From Himantopus leucocephalus (lineage: Eukaryota > Chordata > Aves > Charadriiformes > Recurvirostridae): a stretch of 64,000 bases of DNA. A model generated the notes under the pieces. The model was not told the DNA's origin. It saw nothing but the letters and a program-made list of their open reading frames with translations, and ran no database searches. The stretch lies in NCBI GenBank assembly GCA_003993805.1, contig RSEF01000019.1:5001305-5065304 (forward strand). The letters are read 5' to 3'. Below are positions 44,080-55,639 of this stretch, in pieces (within the stretch, counting starts at the first letter, position 1; the number at the start of each line of letters is the position of its first letter). The position numbers and the translations under genes were made by a program.

Positions 44080-46460
44080 ATAAGAATATTGGTGTCCTTA
44101 CGTTACCAGGAGGTCAGTGGAGTCTTGGTGTGAGCTCAGATTCACTGACAGAAAGGGCTGGTAAAATGCGAGGAAGGAAAGGTATGATATTGTCTACCCA
44201 GGATATCCCTTCCAGTCTTCTAGGTGCCCCGGCAGACTGTCAGTCCAACAGACTGGCAGTTTGTACAAGGATGGCCATCCAACCCTACCCCTTTCACTCA
44301 ACCCCCCTAGCATGCTAGAAATAAAGAAAAACTTCCTTCTCCACATCCCCAAACCCAGCAATATCTCCTATACTGACACCCGCAGCCCTTCGCCAACAAT
44401 CCTCTCCAGCTGCTGCTCTGTAGGAAGCTGCATTGAATACAGCATTGAATACAGGCTGTGGCAGAGCGAGTACCAAACACTACGTGGGAAAACAAAAAAA
44501 CATGAAAGAGAGAAGAAAGCAAACAAGATATCTCATGCAAGAGTGTCGAGGCGGGCATGTGAGAGTTTTTCTTAAGTCTAGAGATTGAAAAAATGGTGAC
44601 AATTAGAAGAAATGCCCCGCAAAGAAAAAGGTAATAAACATAACTGGATTCAGGAGTTTGGGCATATGTACCACGCAATGTGTTTCTGAACTGTTTACAT
44701 CTGGAAGATCCTAGACCAACAGGGAACTTCTGAATGGGTATGGGAAACCAGTCTCAGCAGAAAAGAGGAAGAGACAATGGAGACCATAATGGTTTGAAGC
44801 CTGAGGAGGGACAGGATGCTACTCAGAGGACTTCAGGGAAAACAGGACAATCAGAAAACAGGTGGAAGACCAGATGGGGGAAAAACCAGACCTGCACAAC
44901 CTTGGAAACAGGCAGGTATCTGTGAGTGGGGACTTGTTAGAAAGAAATGATGAACGTACCGCTTATTTGGGACCAAAGAAGAGAAGGTTGTGGTGTTTGC
45001 CAAGGGGGGGGTGGAAGAAAGATCTTATGGGTTTAAGTTAAAAGCTATATTGTCCTTTACCTTAGGCCAGTAACAGTGGCAGAATCCCGCAGGAATTTAT
45101 TGCAGATGCCAGCACCAAACTGGAAGGTATTCAAAGAAGAGAAGCTTGGGTGACCATCAGAGGCTGTTCTTGCAGTTAGCCATGCACACCAAGAGGATGC
45201 AGTCCAGCAGGCCCTTCAAATGCTGATGCCATGAGATAGGTTTGAGGATGTTGAGCTATTCAGGGGAGGAGAATTATTTCCAGAGAGTAAATTCCCCCTG
45301 GTTAGGTTTGGGTGTTGCACGCTGAGATTAAGGCTGACAAATCTCAGAAGAGTACTACAAGAAACAGAGGGACCCAGAGACCGAAGAGGAGAATCACATA
45401 ATCACCGTACCTACCTCCACAACATAGGGAGTGGAATCAGACTAGCAAGGATAGACTAAAGGACAAGGATGGGCTAGGCTGATGAAAATAAAAGTTGTTT
45501 GGGAGAAGGACTCTGCAATGAGTCTGTAGGTCGTGCTGGAGACTGAGTTTAGATGTCCCCAGTCAAAACGGGACTGAGTCATCACGGAGGCTTTAATTTT
45601 TGAGGCACAGATTGCAGAGCAAATGTTGCTTATTGCAGGCACCACTTATTCCTGAGCATGATAATAAACAGACTTTGTCTCCAAATGGTTACTGATCCAG
45701 GAAGACACAAGGCTATTTTAGTAGTATTTCAGTGAATGTGAAGACGCTGCAGAAGAGGTTGACCTAGAAAATAAACACGAGTCCAGTGATCAGAAGTTGA
45801 TGCCATTTAAATTAAATGGAAGGAGATATTAAAACAGGTCAGTAGCTGAGGCTATTTGCAATGAATTAGCATATGAAATTACCAACATGGCAACAAAGAA
45901 TTTTACTGCTTGTAACAAACTGGGAGTGGAACCATATGCCTGGAGTTTACCAAACACAGCACCCACGCTTAAGGAAATGGGGCAAGAGTAATTGTGACAG
46001 CTAAAGAGCCTTTATTCTGACCTCAGTGGTACGCTTCGATTTCTAGCCAATTTTGAAAGTGAGCAGAGAACAGCATCCAATGTAATACGCTTTTACGGAG
46101 GATAGGTCATGCCATGTTGGCTGTGCAAACACATCACCCAATGGCCACAACCCACACCCAAGGCCCCACTCTGCAAACAGGATCCCAATAACAAGCCAAA
46201 AATCAGATAGGCCCTGAATCAACAGCCAAAATTTCCTCCACTGAGCAGCCCAGGAGAAAAAACCACCTTCACAGAGGCGCTGCCCTTGGCAGACAGACAC
46301 TCAGGGTTGCTACTCCTGTGATGAAAATGAGATTTCTCTGGCAGACCTTGAGCGGACCCGTGAGGACATCAGTCCAAATCGAGTGGCCTGACACTAACTG
46401 GCACCCTTCTTTGAAAAGGGGACCAATTCTTTTAGGCATGAAAAGGCTGGTACGTCTAAT
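44080..46460. other. Unique or old-repeat sequence, no gene recognised
   Basis: Purine-rich, CpG-poor sequence. Its texture (agaaacagagggacccagag, ggaaggtattcaaagaagag) suggests decayed LINE sequence continuous with the relic at 46.5 kb, but I cannot align it well enough to call. Confidence 0.35.
44430..44453. repeat. 12-bp tandem duplication
   Basis: gcattgaataca occurs twice head to tail without difference. Confidence 0.88.
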
Positions 46461-46469
46461 CCATGGGGG

Positions 46470-47320
46470 CATCTGCGCTGGCTCTGCAGTGCAGGAGATG
46501 GATTCAATGAGTACAAGTGGAGTTCCTCAAACAATGGCCAAGGGACTCATGTCCTTGGCATTTCCATTGATGGATTTGGCACAGAGAGACATATTGGATT
46601 TAGGAAGATTGCTGATTCCCCAAAGCTGAAAGGAATCTATTTCTCCTGTGGGAGAAATTAGGTGACCTTGAGGAACAGCAATTGCACAAAATCTCCTGTA
46701 AAAGGAGCTTCTGCTCTAAGCTGGGAGCTCATCCATTGGAAACAAGTGAGGGAGAGAAAGGCAGACTTGAACTTGCCAATCATGGGGTGATGATAAATCT
46801 CTGATGTAATGTGGCTCTGAAGAACGGCAAATTTGATAGTAGAAGGTGTCAGGGGAGATATTCCCTTTAAAGAAAGGAGACTGCTTCTGACATTGCACAA
46901 AGCCCTGAGGAGGCCTTGTTTGGAGTCCTGTTATGACTCCAGTCAACCATGTTCAACAGAGATTAATTGAAACCAGAACAGGTGGGAGAATGAGTGGGAT
47001 GAAGATCCTTCCTTGAGGACCCAGAAGAGTTTGGCTCATTCAGGTTGGCAAAAGGTAGACTCCAAAGGGAGGGAATGCAGCTGCTGCCTGAGGAGCTGAG
47101 AGGAACATTTTGGGGGACAGGATGAAGAGTTATTTGAGGTTGGCGTTAGAAGAGATGGGGACAAAAAGCCCAAGGACACATTTCAGCTGGAATTAGAGGA
47201 TCCTTCACCATGAAAGGAGCAAAGCTGTGGGACACTCTCCAATTCAGAGGAGGCAGGGGTGAGAAACTGAGCAAGAAGGCAGATCTGTTTAGGAAGGGGA
47301 GGATGTAGCTGGTATCTCTC
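46470..47320 (+). mobile_element. CR1/L3-type LINE relic, 3' half
   Basis: Plus-strand phrases follow the CR1/L3 order. A 'agtggggtgcctcaa'-like piece (here agtggagttcctcaaac) lies near 46,518. The block 'aggagactgctt...cacaaagccctgaggaggcc' is at about 46,876-46,918, like 'ttacaaagctctggtgaggcc', and is followed by gagtcctgttatgactccag, like 'tactgtgtgcaattctgg'. Then gattaattgaaaccagaaca, ggcaaaaggtagactccaaa and agagttatttgaggtt, then gctggaattagaggatcc. No coding frame survives. The ends are approximate and the copy is old. Confidence 0.6.
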
Positions 47321-47329
47321 ACTGAGAGG

Positions 47330-49580
47330 AATTTCAACTTGATGACCAGGAGATCCTGATCAGCACATGATCTCTCTACCCCTTGCCAGTTGCAAGATCC
47401 CATTTTTTTTGGTAATGCTGTCACGCTGGTGTATGTATTTGGATGTATTCCTCCCTCTGTGCTCTACTGCCTGTCTTGAAATTTGCTTAGTATTGTAGAT
47501 TTTCTCATCCTGAAAGGCAGGACTGTTTCTGAGATCTTGCAAACTGGAGGAACAAAGACATCTCTTTCTTTCCCAAGATCAAAACCAGAGACATGTTTCT
47601 CTACCACCTGGCTAGCCTAGCATTGCCTCTTGCATGAAGTGTTAGCCTTGCCCAAATAAATGAATGACAGAGACCTGCTCACATTTATACAGTTTCATCT
47701 GGGGGACAAGAGTTGCCCTCTGGAGCTGCCAATCTTCCCCCATTGGCTGTAGAAGGAGCACAGAGAGATGATCCCCCCCTGCCCCAAGTTTAGGTGGTAC
47801 AAATAGGTGGTGCATGGGTTTATGTGGTGTGGTACCAACTGACTGCACTGTCCCTGTGTTTCCAGTTACAATCTGGTCCTTGAAAGAGGGTATTTCTGCT
47901 CCTGTTCTCTGCTGGGCACACGTGTGTGCATCTGGGCACGCAAACCAGCCCTTCCTGCAAACCTCCCGGCCTGCAGTGAGTTTGTTCCTCTGCTCTCTGT
48001 GAAGGAACTAAAATCCTAGCTTTCCTTATCTGCAAAGAAATCCCCCCTTTTTAATTGTTTTCTGCCAAAATCCTTCAGAACCTAGCCCAGTCTCTCTCTC
48101 CCTCCCAGTCACAGCTTTTTAGCCTCTGCTCTTCTCATGTAGGTCTTCCTCTTTTCCCCTGCTTTTCCTCCCTTCCAAGTCATCAGCATGCAAAACCCTC
48201 TATCTCCTGCTATTCCCCAAACACCTCCCTCTCCCAAGGTCTCCACAGGTGCCTTATGCATGTGTGTGAAGAGCAATCAGTGCCTCACCTCCAATAATTG
48301 GAGTTGAGCCTCCAGAGCTGAGATGAATTTGATCTCTGCTGTTCTGCATGTGAGGGATGAGCCAGGGGGGCTGAATTCTGCTGAATGCAACGTGCTTTAG
48401 TGTTTAGGAGGCTTTACAGCATGCCACAGAGATCAGGACATCTGACCAGGGACCAGTGTAGGACACGGGCACACACCTCTCCCTGCCTTGGTCTCTGCAC
48501 CTTGTGCTCTGCTTTTGCCTTCCAAGGGCGAATGTCTGTCCAGCTCCTTGTAAATGAAAAAAACCTGATTGCTCTAAAGCTATTTTATTCCTCTAGCCTT
48601 TGTCATTGACGTGAGTGCCAGCAAGGTATTGGTGGGCAGCACAGGACTGCTCTTAGCAGTGCAGTTTAACCATTTCATTGACGCACCAGTGCAGACACAC
48701 GGCTATGAACAGAGAAGGTCCTTGCACCTTTGCAGAAAACCACAAAGTTTCAAGAATGAACATAGATAGCAAGGGGGAACTTCTGCAAATCTCTGCTGGC
48801 TTGTATATATATACATGTGGGACTGTGGTTTTGCCTCTAAATGGTCCTGAAAATGTAGTCTTACCTGTGAACGTGTGAGACAAACATCTGGGGGTGAATA
48901 ACTGAAGGTGTTTTATCAGGATGTCCAAGAAGCCAGTGCTCCCAAGGAAAGGCAAATCACCTTCTCCCCACTCAACAGCATCCACCTGTAAGCAGGCTGG
49001 ATCCTGAATAGGGCTGGGATCCATACGGGGAGAGGAGACCTATTCCCCACAGGTGCCATCACATTTAGACAGGCGATGGTGTGTGCAAAAACATCTTCAT
49101 CTGTGAATACCAGAGCAAATTACTGTCTTGTGATTATTTATATGAAGATGTGTTTGTGGATGAATTACCAACCAGCCTGGAGCAGAGAAACGGAGCAGTG
49201 ACTCCACCTAACATGTCAGCAGGCAAACCAACAACCCACTTGGGATAGTCATTAACAAATTAACTGATCACCCGGGTCTCTCCCTCCCCGTGGGGCCTCT
49301 GTGTGCCTTGAAACCCAAAGCAGCAGATTTGCATTTGCAACGGAGGTTTATGGGGATGATAATATCAGTGCATCGATAGCAGGCTGGGGCTGGCTGGCCA
49401 GAAGTCAGCGTTGGGCAGGGGCAGGCCAAATCAAACTTGCCAAGTATATAGACTGTAGATGAGAACAGACCAGAAGAAAGACCCAAGAACCAAAGAAAGG
49501 CAGGGGGAAGGCTGCTGGAGAGGCAGAGGAAGAGAGCGTGAGATGAAATGAGAGAGTGAAAAAAAAAAAATTAACAGCTT
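47330..49580. other. Unique sequence, no gene recognised
   Basis: Mixed CpG-poor sequence, with a TATA-like ctgtataaatg on the reverse strand near 47,685 and a short ATATATAT run at 48,803. Short open frames on both strands have no domain. Confidence 0.35.
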
Positions 49581-49589
49581 TCTTTATTC

Positions 49590-49815
49590 CTTTTCATTTA
49601 TAGACAATATTATGCTTCTGCACAGAAGGACTAATTTAGCCTTCTGCACAGCCCCAGTGACCCTTCCTAATAGAAACCATTTAAATCTTTAAACAATTTA
49701 CATGAAAATGTAACTTTGCTGCGAATATATTTCTTCCCCCTCCTGCTCCCATCATGAGCACAATCCTTCAAATCTCTGACAGCTTCCATTATCTCTTAAT
49801 GAAGTGAGAGCATCT
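49590..49815. promoter_or_regulatory. Candidate conserved element
   Basis: AT-rich unique sequence with CATTTATAGACAATATTATGC, GGACTAATTTAGCC, CCATTTAAATC and CATTATCTCTTAATG. It has no repeat wording or coding frame. Confidence 0.28.
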
Positions 49816-52800
49816 TTCTTAGGAGATGCGCCGGCCCTGAGGTTAATCGCCGAAATGAGGTTCACAAATAAAAATCAGAGGAGGGAAAAGAAAAGGAAAA
49901 GCAAACACTTAAAAGAGCTCAAGAGGGTGGCTCCACCACCCAGAGACTTAAGATCCAGGAGGACAGCGATCAAATCTTTCTTGAGAGCCCATGTGGGTTG
50001 ATGGGTGACTCCATCCTTCCATCACACCTGGTGCTGGCTGAGCCACCCTCATGGGACGCGGGGTGGGTGGATCCTCCCTTGTGCCCTATCTTATACCTGT
50101 GCCAAGACAAGGGTGGGGATAACGCTGGCAGCACCTCACCCAGAGGTCCAACGTGCTGCTGAGAGCTGCAGGAGCCACCACCACCGATGCACGGGGGGTG
50201 GGCTCTGAGAGGAGCCCTGGGGGGTGTGAGTGCCACCAAGGCCAGGCCAAAGAAAGCAGAGCCCCGAGGCTGTGGGGAGAGGAGCAGGAGAGAGAAGAGT
50301 ACAGAGCAGCCTATTTAAAATGTCATCCTGGGACGTGCAGGGCTGCGTGGGAACAGGGCTGTGAGCGTGTTCCCACACAACAGGGAGAGTTCCATTTGCG
50401 GCAATGAACCAGTTGTCCCAACACAGGTACCAGAAGACCTCCAGTCCTCCCAGTACAGCCTTCATCCTCAGACACAGCAGGGTTATATCTGAAAGGCCCA
50501 CAGAGGATGGCATCAGGGTCATCTTCAGAATCAGGCTGCACAGCTACAGAGACAGCGAGCCTGAGAGCAGGGGCTCAAGAGCATCTTCCAAAGCATATGG
50601 GGTTCGGCATACCCCTGTAACACCTTCCCGCACACATCAGGAGAAACCATCTGCAGTACAATGACAGGGACAGGCTGGGACGCAGTGACACAGAAACACC
50701 CCGGATGCTCTTCATATTTTGCAGGACTTGCACAAACTTCCAGCCCAAGCATCAACGACAAACCTTTCTGTGTGTTTGCTCACTGGAAAATTCAGGAGCC
50801 TCTGGGGCTCGTGCAGGGCCACAGTACGTTGTGGGACTCTTACGGGCGTATCTGCAGAAAGTTGGAAAGGCAGAGCAGGGGCTGTTGCTCTGGGCTCTGC
50901 CCTCCATCAGATGCTCCCTGCTCTTCTCCAGGCTGGAGGGCTGCTTTGCAGAAGGCTTTGTGGTGATGTGGGGGAGGTTTAAGAGAGAGGAGTTAATGAA
51001 AAATAAATGTAAAGGGTTGGAAATGAGGAGAGAAAGGCTGAAAAACTATTGAGCTGACAGGAGACAGTATGGAAAAGGGAATAAAAAAATCAGGAAGGTC
51101 TCAGGGGAAAACTGAATCACAAGAAGGGGGACTACTGACTTGAACAGAAGAGAGATGAAAGCAGAAAGCAACAGCAGAGGAAAATAAATAGCTATTTCCA
51201 GAAAGACAATAAAGTTTGAAATATTCTGGGCCAGAAGGAAGAAAAGGAAAAAAAACCCAACCCACCAAGAGTTAACAATTCTGGTTGTTGAAGCGGCTTA
51301 AGTAAAGAAAACAAGGAAAGTACAAAGCACAAAAATAAGATGAGTGATGCAGAGAGCTCTTCTTTCACCAACAGTTTGCTCCCTACGGTGTACTCTACCA
51401 GGCCAGCATGGGACGCGGCAGCATCAAACCATGGCTCTATCTCTCTGAACAAAGCATCACTCCCAAGTTCAGTACATGAACTGATACTGTGTCGCCTCAG
51501 CATACTTCCCATCAAATTGCCTCCAGGCCACAATTCGATTGGCCTTTGGCCATAACCAGAGAGCATTTAAGTCCTCTCTAATCTTAACACAACTTTGCTG
51601 CTACCAAGTAAAGCCAAATTTGAAAATACTTGTACAGACGCTGTCATCTGGAGGAAAAGGTCAAGTTTCTGAAGAGAAAGAGCAAAAGTTTTTCTTTGTC
51701 CTGGGACACTGATCCTCCGGCTTGCTTCCTCACCACACTGACTTGGCAGGCGGAAAGGCACAGGCAGACACTCGCAGGCATGCAGGGATGCGTGCTCCCA
51801 GCACACCACTGCATTGCATTTGCCAGGCTAAAAGCAATCCCTGGTTCTCCTGGAGAAAAGAGCATCAGGAAAACACGCTGTGCACCCCCAAACGAGGTGG
51901 GACAGGGCCAGGAAGGTGTGAAGACATCCTTGGCTGTCAGCAGCAAGCCAGGAGCTGGCTGACCCCACAGCCCCCACCACCACAATGCATCAGTCAGAGC
52001 TGTGGTGGGGCATGCCTGTCTTAAATCAAATCCTTCAGCAGCGAAACCTGCGGCCCTTGGGTGGGGGATGACAGATCTCCTTGCTGATAACCACATGAGA
52101 CAGCTATCAATCAAGTCTAAGTGAAGGCAAATCAGTCCTTATCTGTGCAGGGTAAGCCTCGTTTGCCACCTGATGTCAAATAAAACGGGAGCTCTGTTTT
52201 GCATCTCTGGGATTATCGGTGCCTGACAGGTCACCCAGGTGCTTACAACGTCCCATGGGCTGGAGCTGAGCCTGGGCTTCGCAGGGCACACGCTGAGCCT
52301 GAACCACTAGCCCAGGCTTTCTTATTGCACATAAGCAAAGAGAGGGAGGACATGGACAGGACAGAAGCTTGGGACCACTCACTGTGCGCCCAGGGCTCAT
52401 CATCACATACAGCCTTGGGGCTGCTCGGACTTATCCTCTCCCTGTCCCACGCAGGGTGACATCAGTTGTGTCTCCTCCTGAACTGGACACACCTGCCTTT
52501 CCTCCATCCCACTCTGGGACTCAGGGGGAGCAACTCCTCCCCCAGGGGTAGGTAATCCAGCGTGGAGGGGCTGGCAGGGACCCCGTGCAGGAGGGACCAG
52601 CTGATGGGACCTGACCTTCTGTGCAGGGGGAGAGGAGGAGCAGGGAGACGGAGCTGCAAGGGGAAGTCAGCTTCTTCATCTGCTGCTACCCTGACTTCTC
52701 ACAAAGCTGCTTTCCTCCCAGCATGGAGAGGTGCAAACAGCTCTCGTTAGGTGAAGAGGGTTTTGGAGGGCGAGTGGGATGGTGGCTAACAGCTGCGTGT

Positions 52801-55540
52801 CAGGCTGAGTGCCTACAGCCCAGCAGTCATCTCAAAACAGGGCTTTTAGCCGGTTCCCTTCCTCCCACCTTCCCCTCTCCCTGCCTCAGCACGGTGAGCG
52901 GGAGCGAGTTAACCCCGTAACCTTTAATCAAGGGCTTGTGTACATGGAAAAGGATTGATGGAGCTTGTCTCCCTCATGGCCTCACACCACGGCTCCGATT
53001 ACACCATTAACTCCCCAAGCTGAGTGCCCGGGCCGGTATCGGCAGCCAAGAAATAATGGCCCTGGAAACTGCATTACAGAGCGATCGCTGGGAAGCAGCG
53101 GGCCACAGAAATGGGCATTTCTACCCTGAGGTGCTCCGGGGAAACCAGGGACCTGCTGACAAGAGGAGGAGATGGGGAGGGTGGGGGTGTCATTGCTCTC
53201 CCGTGCGCACAGGCAGAGAGCTGGGTAGGAATATGACTTCCCTGCATGAGTTTGGGCAAGTTACAGCCTGTCCAGGTCTGATGAAGAAAATGCATCCCAG
53301 GGAGTGAGCGGTCTGGGGGAAATCCCACCATCTGTGACCGAGTCAATGAACCCAACGGGCTGCAGAACCTGTGCCCAGCCAGTTGGCCAGGAGGAGGCAG
53401 GTGTCCCACACCAGCATCATTTCCAAGCCCTCAGACATTTTTCCCTATGTTTTGAGAACTGAGGGGTCTTCAAGGATTTTGTGCACTCAGAAGAGACATC
53501 TCTCATCCTTGGACAGCCCGGTGGATGCAGCCAGGACATGAGATTCATGGGGCTGCATGGGGAGACAGGGAAAGCATGAACAAGCACATCGTATCTTGTT
53601 GGTGAAGCCAGACCGACAGGCTGTGGAGTCAGCCTCACTTCAACCTAAGGAAGGCTGAATTATTAACGTCAGGCAGAACATCTCCACCAGGAGAAACTGA
53701 GAGAACTCTACTCTAAAATAAGGGTTTAGTCAGGTCTTCCCACGTTATGTCGAAGACAGCAGGTCAGATCCTGACTGTGAATGAGGATGGTCCTGCAGCT
53801 ACAGCTACTGCTCAAGTGGGTGCCAGGATTGTGGATTTACTGGCTCTCCTGGGGCACAGGACTTTTTGTTCCTTCTGGTTTGGGCCAGAAATGTCACCCC
53901 ACAGGTGATATGTCCCTGCAAAAACCTTTATTTTTGTACATTCTTAAACCCACATTATTAGAAAATCACTATCCAGCACCATCTCCTGGGGCTGCAGGCT
54001 GGGGGAATGGGTGAGAAGAGGTATGGGGGTGGTAGGGGTGGCACAGACACTATAGGGATGGGTTCAGAGCAGAGCGGGGCCTGGATGGCTCTGGGAGCTG
54101 CAGAGGGAAGAGAGGTGGCAGGGAGAAAATCCCATGCTCTGTGCCTGTTTGCGAAAAACTGGCCATCTCAGCCAAAGCAGACGGTACTTGACAAGGAGCT
54201 GTGTCCGCACAGGGTATCCTACTGCTCAGGGTCTACTGCTGCAGCTCCGGAGCGGTAGCATCCCTCCTTGTAGCTCCATGGGGTGGGAAAACCCGGTCAA
54301 CAACCAGCGGTTCCAGCGATGGCGCTGGTACCACCTTCCCCTGAATACAGGAGCGAGCTGCCTTTCCCGAGCGGGTGTGCGGCGTGACCTGCTCTCCGGA
54401 GAGGGAGTTCAGGGAGAGCTCTGCTCTCCATGGAGGAAAGCTCCTTCTCCTGCCTCCACGTCCACCAGCGGCCGGGAAGTGGGATGCTACTGACACCCAG
54501 TGGCTCCGTGCATCCTGCAGACGGGGACCGGCTCTGCTGGTGGAGGAGATGTGTCCATGCTGTCCCCATGGCTGGGGCAGGGCCTTTTGGAGGGACCTGC
54601 CTTTTCGGGGACTCGTCTGTGGAGGGAGGGGTTGGAGACCCTGGGTCACCACGCGCTTGTGGCACGGTCGGCAGAGAGACCCCGGCAACACGGTTTTGCA
54701 GGGTGGCAAATGGGACATGGGGGAGAAGCACGTGCACTCCAGAGGGTTGTGGCTCCGTATTTAGCTCAGCAGTGTCTGCCTCGTATCACATGCCCAGGGA
54801 GATGCTATGCAGCCTCCTTACCCACATAACAGCCACATCCACCTCTGCAAATGGCTACATTATTTTATTCTAAAAACTTATCTATGCCAGATAAATAAAT
54901 GCCCTAAATTGCCACAGAAATGCTGGAGGGTGGGAGAAGCACAGAGGTTGGGGTTAGTTTCTTCTGAGACGTTCTGGTCACTGCTCCCCAGATCCCCCTG
55001 CCAGCTCTGGGAGGTCAGCTCCGACCTCTGCAGACCATAAATACTGCAGAGGCGGAGGGTGGGATTTTAGGACGGAGCTCCACGGGCCGGCTGTCCGGGT
55101 GAGCTGTCCTGTGATAGCTCCCTTCACAGACATTCCGACTCCAGGCAAAGAAGCAGGTTAGAATTGTAAGTGGATCAAGCTAAATCAGGAAACCCCATTC
55201 GCATTCCAGAAGAAGGCTGTCTACACAGGGAGTTATTTAAGAGCAGCAATGGAGCTTTTCAACCCACTCCGCATGTCATTTCAGCCCCCAAATCAAGCAA
55301 GCAAGCAAACAGCATGGAAAAATAACAACAAACTGCCTGCATTTGGCACCCCACAGTGCAAGACCAGAGAAGATACAGCCTCTGACCTGAAGACCAGCAA
55401 CAGATAAGATGGACACAGAATGAAATAAAAAAGGGTTCAGAAGCAACACTTCACAGCTGAGAAAAACATGTTTTCCTACGGCCCTTCACACTGACAAGCT
55501 CTTGTTTTAGCCAGAGAGAGCACCCAGAGGCTGCTGAACA
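49816..55540. other. Unique sequence, no gene recognised
   Basis: About 5.7 kb. Frames of 100-160 codons open on both strands (50,136-50,522 reverse, 51,644-52,114 reverse, 54,233-54,718 reverse, 54,430-54,873 forward) overlap one another and carry no motif I know. The 50,990-51,260 part is purine- and A-rich. I see no RNA gene, LTR or recognisable LINE. Confidence 0.35.
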
Positions 55541-55630
55541 GAAATGCATTTTTAATTATTTGTTATTACCAATTGCTTTGCAGATAGAAGCTGCTGATAA
55601 TAGAAGCCCATTGCACTGAGCGCAGGAGAG
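55541..55630. promoter_or_regulatory. Candidate conserved element
   Basis: GAAATGCATTTTTAATTATTTG at 55,541-55,562, then GTTATTACCAATTGC and CTGATAATAGAAG, give TAATTA, ATTA and GATAA words within 80 bases. Non-coding and unique. Confidence 0.32.
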
Positions 55631-55639
55631 ACGGCTCTT

